Source: Bradyrhizobium manausense (lineage in GTDB: Bacteria; Pseudomonadota; Alphaproteobacteria; Rhizobiales; Xanthobacteraceae). Taken from it: a stretch of 63,865 nt of DNA. The DNA lies in the NCBI RefSeq assembly GCF_001440035.1, contig NZ_LJYG01000116.1, positions 1 through 63,865 on the forward strand, written 5' to 3'. The translations under genes were made by a program, and so were the position numbers. This document shows positions 26,621 through 35,182 of the stretch, piece by piece (position 1 is the stretch's first letter; the number at the start of each line of letters is the position of its first letter). The notes under the pieces are model-generated. The model made no database searches, had not been told where the DNA came from, and worked only from the letters and a program-made list of their open reading frames with translations.

Positions 26621-26965
26621 ATGCGACACATCCTGGTCTTGCTTAGTTTTTGCGCAGTGCTCGCGGGATGCGCGGTCGCGCCGGCGGCGGAGCGGCGATC
26701 AATCGCATGGGACGGACTAGGTCGCGATCCAAATCACCCTGATGTCACGAAGCGTCGCGTTGCCGGTCGCACAGCACCAGAGACCGATCCTAATCTTGAG
26801 CGGCAAAGGGTGCTGGCGACGTTGCGTCCCTATTCCGACGCGTGGTGGGCTGTTCGAGACGAGATCTTAGCCGAGAACGACAGGCAGCTCGGCTCGAAGC
26901 TCGTGATCTGCCGCAGCTGCGTGGCACAGCCGCCAAGCGAAGAGACGACCGGATCAATCCGCTGA
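26621..26965 (+). CDS. Small lipoprotein, function unknown
   Basis: A 114-residue protein with a lipoprotein signal (MRHILVLLSFCAVLAGC) whose lipobox is LAGC. The mature part is polar, with a RDPNHPDVTKRR segment, PYSDAWWAVRDEILAENDRQ, and a CRSC pair near the end. I do not recognise a family. ATG 26621 fits the lipobox; the longer upstream frame does not. Confidence 0.7.
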   Translation: MRHILVLLSFCAVLAGCAVAPAAERRSIAWDGLGRDPNHPDVTKRRVAGRTAPETDPNLERQRVLATLRPYSDAWWAVRDEILAENDRQLGSKLVICRSCVAQPPSEETTGSIR

Positions 26966-27035
26966 GGTGCGCCCTCCTCGCTCGCGGCAGAGCAGGGAGG
27001 AGGGCGCAGCGCGGTGCATCAGCGGAACGACACGC

Positions 27036-27449
27036 TCACATTCCCTCGGCGGGGCAATTCACCATCCAGGGGATGCCGAACTTGTCGACGCACATGCCGA
27101 AGCCCTTGGCCCAGAAGGTCTTGCTGAAGGGCATCGTGACGGTGCCGCCGTCGGCGAGCGCGTTGAACTTGCGCTCGGCGTCCGCAACGTCCGTGATCGT
27201 CAGCGAGATCGAAAAGCCCTGGGGTTTTTGAACATGCTCCGGCGGTGCGTCGGAGGCCATCAGCACGCTGCCGCCGGGCAGCGACATCCGTGCATGCATG
27301 ATCGTCTTCTCGCGGCCGGGCGCGGCGGGCATGTCCGGCGGCGCCTCGGAGGAACGCATCATCATCTCGATCTTGCCGCCGAGAACCTTGGCGTAGAAAT
27401 TGAACGCCGCTTCGCAGGTGTCCTGATAGAACAGATAGGGATTGAGCAT
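27036..27449 (-). CDS. VOC family protein (PhnB-like)
   Basis: A 137-residue glyoxalase-fold protein of the PhnB/3-demethylubiquinone-methyltransferase-like group. It starts MLNPYLFYQDTCEAAFNFYAKVLGG, has HARMSLPGGSVLMASDAP and VTMPFSKTFWAKGFGMCVD, and ends GIPWMVNC. This arrangement is usual in single-domain VOC proteins, which often accompany ECF42 sigma genes. It lies 57 bp downstream of the SRPBCC gene and probably shares its promoter. The ligand is unknown. Confidence 0.9.
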   Translation of the reverse strand: MLNPYLFYQDTCEAAFNFYAKVLGGKIEMMMRSSEAPPDMPAAPGREKTIMHARMSLPGGSVLMASDAPPEHVQKPQGFSISLTITDVADAERKFNALADGGTVTMPFSKTFWAKGFGMCVDKFGIPWMVNCPAEGM

Positions 27450-27506
27450 TGTTCTCTCCTATTTCCTTGTTCTTTCCTCGTTGTTTCCTTGGGCCAGTGA
27501 GACTTA

Positions 27507-28043
27507 TTACTTCTCGGTGAGCTTCTTCAGGCTGGCGAGGCCGACTTCAAAGTCCTTGCCGATCATCGTGTCCATGTTGATGAAGACCTGCATCAGCTTG
27601 GACATGAAGGGCGCCGGGCCGTACATCGCCCATGTAACCAGCGTAGCATCGCCTTGCGGCACAAAAGTGAATTCGGCGGTATTGTGCCCCTCGAAGGGAC
27701 GCTCGAAGTCGAGCTTGATGCGGAGCTTCGACGGCGTGCTTGCCTCAAGAATTTCCATATGGCCGGCGCCGACATTGTTGTTGCCGTCCCAGGCATAGGT
27801 TGCGCCCCTCCCTGACGCGGTTCCACCGTAGATGCGCTTCATCGCGGGGTCCCGGTTTTCATAAGGTGACCAGCTGGTCCAGAAGCGGAAATCGGCGACC
27901 AGCGGATAGATCGCATCGGCCGGCGCCTTCAGCGCCAGCGAACGCTCGACACGAAACGTGTCGGGCTTGGTGAGGGCGAAGACGAGCACGCCCGCGATCC
28001 CGATCGCGAGGACAACAGCGATAATGGCAACAGCTTTCAGCAT
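27507..28043 (-). CDS. SRPBCC family protein
   Basis: A 178-residue membrane-anchored START/Bet v1-like protein. An N-terminal helix (MLKAVAIIAVVLAIGIAGVL) anchors it. The domain follows: VERSLALKAPADAIYPLVADF, WTSWSPYENRDPAMKRIYGG, KLRIKLDFERPFEGHNTAEF and VTWAMYGPAPFMSKLMQ. These match the polyketide-cyclase-like proteins that carry lipophilic ligands. The start at 28043 is chosen because the anchor begins there. An ECF42-like promoter ends 27 bp upstream. Confidence 0.88.
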   Translation of the reverse strand: MLKAVAIIAVVLAIGIAGVLVFALTKPDTFRVERSLALKAPADAIYPLVADFRFWTSWSPYENRDPAMKRIYGGTASGRGATYAWDGNNNVGAGHMEILEASTPSKLRIKLDFERPFEGHNTAEFTFVPQGDATLVTWAMYGPAPFMSKLMQVFINMDTMIGKDFEVGLASLKKLTEK

Positions 28044-28069
28044 GATTGGCTCCCTTGATACGGGATTAA

Positions 28070-28096
28070 GACGAAGGGAAGCCGCGCTGGCCGACA
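28070..28096 (-). promoter_or_regulatory. Candidate ECF42 promoter 2 (SRPBCC-VOC)
   Basis: On the minus strand TGTCGG (28096-28091) and CGTC (28073-28070) are exactly 17 bp apart, as in the two other candidates. It would drive the SRPBCC and VOC genes. Confidence 0.6.
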
Positions 28097-28120
28097 ATTT
28101 GGGAAGAGATTTTCTTGGCC

Positions 28121-28197
28121 GTCATTCCGGGGCACCCGAAGGGTGAACCCGGAATCTCGAGATTCCGGGTTCGATGCTTCGCATCGCCCGGAATGAC
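28121..28197. repeat. Palindromic repeat type C, copy 2
   Basis: A 77-bp element that begins GTCATTCCGGGGCACC and ends CCCGGAATGAC, sharing the AACCCGGAATCTCGAGATTC centre with the copy at 23664-23743. The middle of the right arm differs (GATGCTTCGCATCG). Confidence 0.85.
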
Positions 28198-28244
28198 GAA
28201 GTGATTGGAAGCCTGGGCACGGCAGCAGAGAAACGGCCGCGCCG

Positions 28245-29540
28245 TCAGTTCGCCTTCGCACCCTGCTTGGCACCGCCGCCCTTCGGCTGGCTATCCCGGA
28301 TCAGGCGATCGATGTGCATGCGGATGTGGGCAGCTTCAGCGGAGGTGTTGGCGAGGGCGATGGCGCGGTCGAAGGCGATTCGCGCTTCGTCGTTGCGGCC
28401 GAGCTGCATCAGGAAGGCACCGCGCACGCCGTAGAAATGGAAGTAGTTGGCAAGCTTCGGCGCCAGCGGCTCGATCAGGTCGAGCGCGGCCTGGGGCCCG
28501 CGCACCTTGGCGACGGCAACCGCGCGATTGAGCGTCACCACCGGCGAAGGCTGCACCACTTCGAGCGCACCGTAGAGCAGGTCGATCTGGGGCCAGTCGG
28601 TCTCATCGGGCGTCGCCGCGCGCGCGTGCAGCGCGGCGATCGCAGCCTGGATCTGGTAGGGCCCGCTGCGGCGGTGGCGCATGGCCTTGTCGATCAAAGC
28701 GAGGCCTTCCGCGATCATGGTGCCGTTCCACAAGGCGCGGTTCTGGTCCTCCAGCAGGATCAGCGATCCATCTTCGGCAAAGCGCGCGGCGCTGCGGGCG
28801 TGCTGCAACAGGATCAGCGCCGTCAGCCCCATGATCTCCGGCTCGCTCGGGAACAGGCGCAACAACAGTCGCGCCAGACGGATCGCCTCCTCGCACAGCG
28901 GCTTGCGGATCTCCGCGCTATCGCCGCTCGCCGAATAGCCCTCATTGAAGATCAGATAGATCATCGCCGCGACGCCGGCGAGCCGCTCCGAGCGTTCCAC
29001 CGCGCCGGGCGTCTCGAACGGCGTCCCGGCTTCCGCCACCCTGGCCTTGGCGCGGGTGATGCGCTGCTCCATCGCGGCTTCCGAAACCAGGAAGGCGCGC
29101 GCGATCTGCTTCACGGTAAGACCGGAGACGATACGCAGCGCCAGTGCGATCTGCTGCGTCGCCGGCAGTTGCGGATGGCAGCAGATGAACATCAGCCGCA
29201 AGATGTCGTCGCGATAGTGCGAGCCGTCGAGACGCTCGGCAATCGCGCCTTCGGCGTCGTCGAGATCGGAGATCGCCTGGTCGTCCTCCGGCAGCGGCTG
29301 CTGCTTGCGGGTGCGGCGAACCTCGTCGATGGCGACGTTGCGGCCGACCATGATCAGCCAGGCCGCCGGATCCCGCGGCGGCCCGTTCTCCCGCCAGTTC
29401 TTGAGCGCGCGCAAGCAGGCGTTCTGAAAGGCTTCTTCAGCCGTATCGAGATCGCGGAAATAGCGCAGCAGCGCGCCGACCGCCTGAGGTCGCGCCGAGG
29501 TCAGCGCCGTCTCGATCCAGCCAGTGTCGGCCTCGCTCAC
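28245..29540 (-). CDS. RNA polymerase sigma factor, ECF42 type with C-terminal extension
   Basis: A 431-residue ECF sigma factor. Region 2 includes DTAEEAFQNACLRALKNW and MVGRNVAIDEVRR, and region 4 is LRIVSGLTVKQIARAFLVSE with EQRITRAKARV. A long C-terminal extension (about residues 175-425) includes MIYLIFNEGYSASG and TPR-like helices (LNRAVAVAKVRGPQAALDLI, ARIAFDRAIAL). The extension and the YCII-domain gene immediately upstream place it in group ECF42, whose activity is thought to be governed by the extension rather than by a classical anti-sigma factor. It starts at GTG 29540, overlapping the YCII stop by four bases. Confidence 0.92.
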   Translation of the reverse strand: MSEADTGWIETALTSARPQAVGALLRYFRDLDTAEEAFQNACLRALKNWRENGPPRDPAAWLIMVGRNVAIDEVRRTRKQQPLPEDDQAISDLDDAEGAIAERLDGSHYRDDILRLMFICCHPQLPATQQIALALRIVSGLTVKQIARAFLVSEAAMEQRITRAKARVAEAGTPFETPGAVERSERLAGVAAMIYLIFNEGYSASGDSAEIRKPLCEEAIRLARLLLRLFPSEPEIMGLTALILLQHARSAARFAEDGSLILLEDQNRALWNGTMIAEGLALIDKAMRHRRSGPYQIQAAIAALHARAATPDETDWPQIDLLYGALEVVQPSPVVTLNRAVAVAKVRGPQAALDLIEPLAPKLANYFHFYGVRGAFLMQLGRNDEARIAFDRAIALANTSAEAAHIRMHIDRLIRDSQPKGGGAKQGAKAN

Positions 29541-29905
29541 GCCGAAATTCCTCCCGGCCTGAACACGCCGACGGGGCGCACCTCATAGGCGCCGCCGGGA
29601 TTGGCAGCGCCCAGGTCGCGCGCGACGTCGAGCGCATCGTCGAGGTTCTTGCAATCGACGATGTAGAAGCCCAGCAGCTGCTCCTTGGTCTCGGCATAGG
29701 GGCCGTCGAGCACCAGCGGTGGATCTTCCTTGCGCAAGGTCGCCGCCGCGGTGGTCGGCAGCAACCGCGCCACCGGGCCGAGCCGGCCTTGGCTGGTGAG
29801 CTTGTCCTGCACCACGGCGAGCTTTTTCATCACAGCCTCGTCCTGGTCCTTGCTCCAGGAGCCGACGAAGTCTTCGTCATGATAGCAAAGGATCGCATAA
29901 AGCAT
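29537..29905 (-). CDS. YCII-domain (DGPF) protein, partner of ECF42 sigma factor
   Basis: A 122-residue DGPF-type protein (LDGPYAETKEQLLGFYIVD, preceded by AVVQDKLTSQGRLGPVARLL). Such proteins are conserved neighbours of ECF42 sigma factors and may be their target or partner. Its stop overlaps the sigma start as GTGA, so the two are translationally coupled. A promoter of the same pattern as elsewhere in the region lies 32 bp before the ATG, consistent with autoregulation by the sigma factor. Confidence 0.9.
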   Translation of the reverse strand: MLYAILCYHDEDFVGSWSKDQDEAVMKKLAVVQDKLTSQGRLGPVARLLPTTAAATLRKEDPPLVLDGPYAETKEQLLGFYIVDCKNLDDALDVARDLGAANPGGAYEVRPVGVFRPGGISA

Positions 29906-29937
29906 GGGCAGTACCTTACCTGAACGCTTGTTTTGAA

Positions 29938-29964
29938 GACGATCCAATATGCCTCGCCCCGACA
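29938..29964 (-). promoter_or_regulatory. Candidate ECF42 promoter 3 (sigma operon, autoregulatory)
   Basis: On the minus strand TGTCGG (29964-29959) and CGTC (29941-29938) are 17 bp apart, matching the other two candidates. The spacers share no obvious sequence, so the match is not due to duplication. Confidence 0.65.
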
Positions 29965-30050
29965 GGGCTGCGGAAAAAAATTTGCGAGAAAAATCCGCCG
30001 GATCGTGCCAAGGAGAGCCACCAAAAGCGGAACCTTATGAGGCACTTCGA

Positions 30051-31016
30051 ATGACCATGGGCACACTGGCCGTCCTGATCAACAGCACGCAGCAGAATTG
30101 GCTGCCGGAGCGATGGAAGGCCCGGTTCGATGCGGTCTGCGACGGCCGCCGCGTGGTGCTGCTACCGGATGCCTCCCTCGATCCCGCCGAGGTGCACTAT
30201 GCCGCTGTCTGGAAACCCGTGCCGGGCGACCTCGGCGCCTTCCCCAATCTGCGGGCGATCTTCAATCTCGGCGCCGGCGTCGATGCGCTGATGGCCGACA
30301 AGAGCCTGCCCGACGTGCCGCTGGTGCGCGTCGCGGTCCCCGATCTCACCAATCGCATGACCGAGTATGTCGTGCTGCATGTGCTGATGCACCACCGCCA
30401 GGAGCTCTATTTGCGCGACTCGCAGCGCGCCAGGCGCTGGGAGCCGAAATATCAGTGGCCGGCGAGCGCGATCACCGTCGGTGTGATGGGGCTTGGCACG
30501 CTCGGCGCTGATGCGGCCGACGTGCTGCGCCGGCTCGGCTTCCGCGTCGCCGGCTGGAGCCGCAGCCCGCGCGCCATCGCGGGCGTCGAGTGCTTCCACG
30601 GCACCGCCGGAATGGATGCGTTCCTGCGCAAGACCGACATTTTGGTTTCGCTGCTGCCGCTGACGCCTGACACAAACGGCATTCTCAACCGCGAGGTCTT
30701 CACCAAGCTCAACCGCACGAGCCCGCTCGGCGCGCCGGTGCTGATCAATGCCGGCCGCGGCGGCCTGCAGAACGAAGCGGACATTCTCGCCTGTCTCGAT
30801 GACGGCACGCTGGGCGCCGCCTCGCTCGACGTTTTCGTGCAGGAACCGCAGCCCGCGGACAGCCGGTTCTGGACCCATCCCAAGGTGGTGCTGACCCCGC
30901 ACAACGCCGCCGACACCGATGCGGACGCGATCTCGGCCTATGTCGCCGAGCAGATCGCAAGGTTCGAGGCGGGCGGCGCGCTGGAGAACGTGGTGGATCG
31001 GGTGCGTGGATATTGA
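30051..31016 (+). CDS. D-2-hydroxyacid dehydrogenase, glyoxylate/hydroxypyruvate reductase A-like
   Basis: NAD(P)-dependent reductase (321 residues) of the GhrA group that reduces glyoxylate or hydroxypyruvate. The nucleotide motif GVMGLGTLGADAADVL is near residue 145. The catalytic residues are visible as Arg in NAGRGG, Glu in VFVQEPQ and His in LTPHNAA. Ser/Arg after strand two (GWSRSPRA) suggests NADPH. The start at 30051 replaces a longer frame that runs into the promoter of the divergent YCII gene; a second ATG at 30057 is also possible. Confidence 0.9.
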   Translation: MTMGTLAVLINSTQQNWLPERWKARFDAVCDGRRVVLLPDASLDPAEVHYAAVWKPVPGDLGAFPNLRAIFNLGAGVDALMADKSLPDVPLVRVAVPDLTNRMTEYVVLHVLMHHRQELYLRDSQRARRWEPKYQWPASAITVGVMGLGTLGADAADVLRRLGFRVAGWSRSPRAIAGVECFHGTAGMDAFLRKTDILVSLLPLTPDTNGILNREVFTKLNRTSPLGAPVLINAGRGGLQNEADILACLDDGTLGAASLDVFVQEPQPADSRFWTHPKVVLTPHNAADTDADAISAYVAEQIARFEAGGALENVVDRVRGY

Positions 31017-31035
31017 TGCCGCGCGCTTCACATTC

Positions 31036-31449
31036 TCAGAGGTCGACCACGATATAGGCGTCCTCGACCGTGACCTGATATCGCTCCGCCACATAGGGTC
31101 CCATCACCAGATCGGAGCCGGCTTCAAGCTTGACCTCGAAGCTCCGCACCCTGGTGCGGCGCGGATCGCACCAGGATTGTCCGGTCGCCATGTCGAATTC
31201 CCAGCCATGCCAGGGGCAGCGCAAGAATTCACCGCGCCGTTCCAGGCGGTAGTCGCCGGGGCCGGATGACTGGCTGAGCCCGGTGACGACGCCAGAGCAG
31301 ATCGCAGCTCCGCCGTGCGGACAGCGATTGAGCAGCGCATGAAGGCGCCCCTCGACATTGAACACGCCGATCTCGCGCCCGTCGACCACGACGACCTTGC
31401 GTGCGCCGGGCGGCAGCTCGGCTGCCGGGCAGACCACATGACGGCTCAT
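31036..31449 (-). CDS. Stand-alone Rieske [2Fe-2S] ferredoxin-type protein
   Basis: A 137-residue single-domain Rieske protein. The cluster ligands are plain: Cys and His in RCPHGG and in CPWHGWEFD. No catalytic oxygenase domain is attached or encoded nearby, so it is probably an electron-transfer ferredoxin for a ring-hydroxylating or demethylating enzyme elsewhere, or part of an unknown reaction with the two amidohydrolases. Its start overlaps the upstream amidohydrolase stop by four bases, so it is the last gene of the operon. Confidence 0.9.
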   Translation of the reverse strand: MSRHVVCPAAELPPGARKVVVVDGREIGVFNVEGRLHALLNRCPHGGAAICSGVVTGLSQSSGPGDYRLERRGEFLRCPWHGWEFDMATGQSWCDPRRTRVRSFEVKLEAGSDLVMGPYVAERYQVTVEDAYIVVDL

Positions 31450-32546
31450 GCAAGGCGATACAATGCCATTGCATTGTCCCTGAAGATCATGCGGCGCTGC
31501 GCCTCGGTCATCGGAAATTTGAAGGCAAAGGACGGATTGTCATAGTCCCAATGCGGATAGTCGGATGAATAGAGCAGCCGGTCCCAACCGATCCAATCGA
31601 TGATCTCGACGATGTGGCGCGCCTGCGCCGGCTCCTCGATCGGCTGCGTCGTCCACCAGATGTGCTCGCGCAGATATTCGGAAGGACGCCGCCTGAGATG
31701 TGCGACCTCCTTGCGGAATTTCTCGAAATGCTTGTCCATGCGCCAGGCCAGCGCGGGGGCCCAGCCGAAGCCGCCCTCGACCAGCACGACCTTCAGCTTC
31801 GGAAAACGCTCGAATACGCCCTCGACGATCAGGCTCGAGGCAAGCGCTTCCATGCACGCGACGAAGACATAGTGCTCCTGCAAATAGAAGGTCGGCCAGC
31901 CGGAGCCCGTAGAGGGATGGCCACCATTGTAGCCGACCGGATGCAGACCGATCGGCAGGCCGGCGCGCTCCGCCGCCTCATAGATCGGCCAATAGCGCCG
32001 GTGGCCCAGCGGGTCCGAGGGCCTCGATGACAGCATGATCTGCACATAGCGGCGATCGCCGGCGCAACGTTCGATCTCGGCCACGGCCGCCTCGGGAAAC
32101 TCCTGCGGCACGACGATGCCGGCGCGAAGGCGCGGCTCCTCGCGCACCCAGCGATCGATCTGCCAGTCGTTGGTGGCGCGCGACAACGCTGCCGCAAGAC
32201 CGGGATTGCGCTCCTCCATGCCGCCCTTGCTGAGCGCCATCAGCAGGCCGAACTCGACATTGACGGGATCAAGATGCTGCCTGCGCAGGAGATCGAGATC
32301 CGATCCCGCAGGACCGCCCTTCTCGGGAAGCGAATCGGCGCGCATGCCGGCGGCCATCATGCGCGGATACATCAGCGCGCTTGGCAGCGCCTGTCGCACA
32401 TGGACGCCATGGGTCTCGTAGTGCTCGCGCCAGCGCGGCTCGAGGTAGGGCAAGAGCTCGCCGGGCGTGCGGTGTGCCGGATGGATGTCGCAATCGACGA
32501 CCGCCAGCGTCTGCCGGCCCTTCTGCTCGATAAAGGGTGCGTTCAT
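31446..32546 (-). CDS. ACMSD-type amidohydrolase 2
   Basis: A 366-residue amidohydrolase of the group that includes aminocarboxymuconate semialdehyde decarboxylase. Metal ligands are suggested by DCDIHPAH near the N-terminus, His in GLHPVGYNGG and Asp in YSSDYPHWDYD. Further conserved blocks are VVLVEGGFGWAPALAWRMDKHF and REHIWWTTQPIEEP. Such enzymes decarboxylate or hydrolyse aromatic acids. It is about 30-35 percent similar by eye to the next gene upstream (same order of blocks), so the pair arose by duplication or forms a heteromer. Confidence 0.85.
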   Translation of the reverse strand: MNAPFIEQKGRQTLAVVDCDIHPAHRTPGELLPYLEPRWREHYETHGVHVRQALPSALMYPRMMAAGMRADSLPEKGGPAGSDLDLLRRQHLDPVNVEFGLLMALSKGGMEERNPGLAAALSRATNDWQIDRWVREEPRLRAGIVVPQEFPEAAVAEIERCAGDRRYVQIMLSSRPSDPLGHRRYWPIYEAAERAGLPIGLHPVGYNGGHPSTGSGWPTFYLQEHYVFVACMEALASSLIVEGVFERFPKLKVVLVEGGFGWAPALAWRMDKHFEKFRKEVAHLRRRPSEYLREHIWWTTQPIEEPAQARHIVEIIDWIGWDRLLYSSDYPHWDYDNPSFAFKFPMTEAQRRMIFRDNAMALYRLA

Positions 32547-33649
32547 CTCACGTCCTCCCTCGCAAGCTCGACGGCGCCGGCGGCCGCGCCCTGTGCCAGG
32601 CGGGGATAGGTTGCGAGCGCATTGTCGATCAGGATTTTCCGCAACGAGTCCGGCGGCAGCCCATCCGGCAGCACGTCGTCGCCGTCGAACTGCCAGTGCG
32701 GATAGTCGGTGGAGAACAGCAACATCTCATCCGACCCGATTCGATCGAGCGTCTGCGCGACCGCCGTCGCATCGGCCGCATCGAACGGCTGGACCGATAG
32801 GCGCAGATGCTCGCGAATGATCTCTGACGGCCAGCGGTCCACCCAAGGCACCTCCGGCCGCGCGCCACGCCAGGTCTTGTCGGTGCGCCACACGGTCATC
32901 GGCAGCCAGCTTACGCCGGACTCCAGCATCACCACCTTGAGGCGCGGGAAGCGGCGGAATACGCCCTCGGCAACGAGGCTGATGGTCTGGTTGGCGAAAG
33001 CCTGCGCCTGCGCGACATAGTCCTCGAACTGATAGGACGGCCAGCCCACGATCGTCGGCGCGTACCGATAGGTGCTGCCCGCGTGAACGGCAATGACGAG
33101 GCCGTGCCGTTCCGCCGCCTCATAGAGTGGAAAGAACTCGCGCCGGCCGAGCAGCTTTTCGCCCATCACAGGCAGCAGCACCTGCACGAAACGCGGGTCC
33201 GAGGCGAGACGCTCGATCTCGGCGACGGCCTGCGCCGGATCCTGCGGCGACACCAGGATCGAGCCGCACAGCCGCGGTTCGCGGTCCAGCCACTCCGCCC
33301 GCAGCCAGTCGTTCACGGCGCGGCAGATCGCCGCCGCCATGTCGTCGTTGTGGAGCGCGATCGCACCATGCATCACGTTGGCGATGCCGAACCGGAGGTC
33401 GAAGGCATCGAGGACATGGGCGCGCAGCGTATCGAGATCGCTCCGGGCGGTGTTCGGCGCCCGCCAGTCCGCGCGCGCGCTGATTGGCGCATTCGGCGGA
33501 TAGCTCATCATGGCGAACGACATGCGGTCGATCGCGCGGTTCGTGATCTGGTCGCGCCAGTAGTCGTCGACATATGGCAGGAGCTGCGCCATGCTCGGCA
33601 TCGGCGGGTGCAGGTCGCAATCGATTGCGCCTGCGAAAGGCATTTTCAT
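32543..33649 (-). CDS. ACMSD-type amidohydrolase 1
   Basis: A 368-residue relative of the following gene. The N-terminal metal site is DCDLHPPMPS, the central His lies in AVHAGSTYRY, and the C-terminal block is FSTDYPHWQFDGDD. LESGVSWLPMTVWRTDKTW gives the conserved Gly-Trp-Leu region. The ATG at 33649 is chosen over a GTG nine bases upstream because GGAG stands eight bases before it. It overlaps the next gene by four bases and follows the transporter gene by 31 bp. Confidence 0.85.
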   Translation of the reverse strand: MKMPFAGAIDCDLHPPMPSMAQLLPYVDDYWRDQITNRAIDRMSFAMMSYPPNAPISARADWRAPNTARSDLDTLRAHVLDAFDLRFGIANVMHGAIALHNDDMAAAICRAVNDWLRAEWLDREPRLCGSILVSPQDPAQAVAEIERLASDPRFVQVLLPVMGEKLLGRREFFPLYEAAERHGLVIAVHAGSTYRYAPTIVGWPSYQFEDYVAQAQAFANQTISLVAEGVFRRFPRLKVVMLESGVSWLPMTVWRTDKTWRGARPEVPWVDRWPSEIIREHLRLSVQPFDAADATAVAQTLDRIGSDEMLLFSTDYPHWQFDGDDVLPDGLPPDSLRKILIDNALATYPRLAQGAAAGAVELAREDVR

Positions 33650-33680
33650 CTTTCGCACTCCATTGCTTCGCTCGACGCGG

Positions 33681-35057
33681 CTAGGCCGCGGCCGTCTGAT
33701 CGATCTTCCGCGCCGCCAGGTGCTTGCGCTGCGAGATTCCCAGCACCGAGACGCAGGCCGCCACCACCAGCGGCGGCAGAGCGGCCAGCAGGAACAGGTT
33801 CGAGAACGGCAGATGCTGTGCGATCAGGATGCCGGCAACCAGCGGTCCGCTGATCGAGCCGATCTTGGCGACCGACAGCGCCCAGCCCACGGCCGTCGTG
33901 CGGTTGGCGCTGGAATAGAACTGGCCCACCGAGCTGTTCAGGCCCTGATGGCCGCCCACGACGAAGAATCCGACACACGCCATCGTCCCAAGGTAGGTGC
34001 TGTCACCAAGACCGGCCCAGCCAAGCGAAGCAACCAGCGGGCAGGCAATCAGCGGCACGATCGCAATGGCGATGACGCCGAAACGATCGAGCACCCGGCC
34101 GATGGTGAGGCCGCCGACGGCGCCTCCCAGGCTGAACACGGTCAGGCCCATGGCCGCCTGCGCGGGCGTGTGCCCGGATGCCTCGGCCAGGATCGGCGTC
34201 CAGCTGTTGAGGAAGAACATCGTGATCGAGCTTGCGATATAGGCCACCCACAGGAACGGCGTGATGATCGCCAGCCGCCCGTCGAACAGCGAGGCGAGTT
34301 GCGACAGGGGTCCCATGCCGGCGCTGCCGGCGGACGCTTCGTCGCGCAGCACGAAGCGCGTCGTCGCCTGCGCCTGAAGGCCGGGCTCGATCCGGTTGAG
34401 GATACGCGCGATCTCCGCGGGCTCGCGATTGCGCACCACGAGGAACTTGATCGATTCCGGAAGCGCGAAATAGCACAGCGCGGCCCCCAGCAGCGGCAGC
34501 ACGCCGCCGATCCAGAACACGATGGTCCAGCCGAACTGCGGCACGAGACCGGCAGCGATGAAGCCGCCGACGCTGCTGCCCGCGACATAACCGACCATGA
34601 TGATCGCGACCGCCGTGCCGCGATATCGGCTCGGCGCATATTCGAGGTTGAGCGCGTAGCATAGCGGCGACAATCCGCCGATGCCGATGCCGGCGAGGAA
34701 GCGAAGCACGATCAGGCTCGTGATGTCGTTCGCCCACACCGTCGCCAGCGTGAAGCCGCCGAACACCAGCATCGAGGCCACGATCGACAGGCGACGGCCG
34801 ATGCGGTCGCCGAGCGATCCGAATACGAGGCCGCCGACCAGGATGCCGAAAATGCCGGCGCTGAAGACTATTCCGAGCGCAGCCCGCTCGACGCCCCAGG
34901 CGCGGATGATCGATGGTGCGGCGAAGGCCATGGCCTGGAGGTCGTAGCCGTCCAGGAACATCATCGTCGTCGATAACATCAGGACTGTCAGGACCAGGCC
35001 ATTGCGGCGCTGGCGCTCGATGACGTCGGTGACATCGATGATGTCAGATGCACTCAT
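33681..35057 (-). CDS. MFS transporter, aromatic acid:H+ symporter (AAHS) type
   Basis: A 458-residue twelve-helix carrier. FLDGYDLQAMAFAAPSI in helix one is the AAHS signature with the charged pair needed for aromatic-acid uptake. GSLGDRIGRRLSIVASM is the loop 2-3 motif, and APSRYRGTAVAIIMVGY is the loop 4-5 segment. It heads an operon with two amidohydrolases and a Rieske protein, so the likely cargo is an aromatic or heteroaromatic carboxylate. Two ATGs lie six bases apart; the inner one is chosen because GGAGG then has normal spacing. Confidence 0.92.
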   Translation of the reverse strand: MSASDIIDVTDVIERQRRNGLVLTVLMLSTTMMFLDGYDLQAMAFAAPSIIRAWGVERAALGIVFSAGIFGILVGGLVFGSLGDRIGRRLSIVASMLVFGGFTLATVWANDITSLIVLRFLAGIGIGGLSPLCYALNLEYAPSRYRGTAVAIIMVGYVAGSSVGGFIAAGLVPQFGWTIVFWIGGVLPLLGAALCYFALPESIKFLVVRNREPAEIARILNRIEPGLQAQATTRFVLRDEASAGSAGMGPLSQLASLFDGRLAIITPFLWVAYIASSITMFFLNSWTPILAEASGHTPAQAAMGLTVFSLGGAVGGLTIGRVLDRFGVIAIAIVPLIACPLVASLGWAGLGDSTYLGTMACVGFFVVGGHQGLNSSVGQFYSSANRTTAVGWALSVAKIGSISGPLVAGILIAQHLPFSNLFLLAALPPLVVAACVSVLGISQRKHLAARKIDQTAAA

Positions 35058-35118
35058 GCTCATTCCTCCCAGTTGCCGTTCGTTTTGGTGTGACGGCTTG
35101 TGGTAGCGGAGGAAGCCT

Positions 35119-35133
35119 ATTTCCTTCGGGAAT
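35119..35133. promoter_or_regulatory. Candidate LysR box
   Basis: ATTTCC-TTC-GGGAAT in the divergent promoter region is a near-perfect inverted repeat fitting the T-N11-A LysR pattern. It lies between the LysR gene and the transporter operon. Confidence 0.4.
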
Positions 35134-35182
35134 GGGGGAGAATAAGCTATTTCGCGCGATCATCTTTTCCGGATTGGATTAA

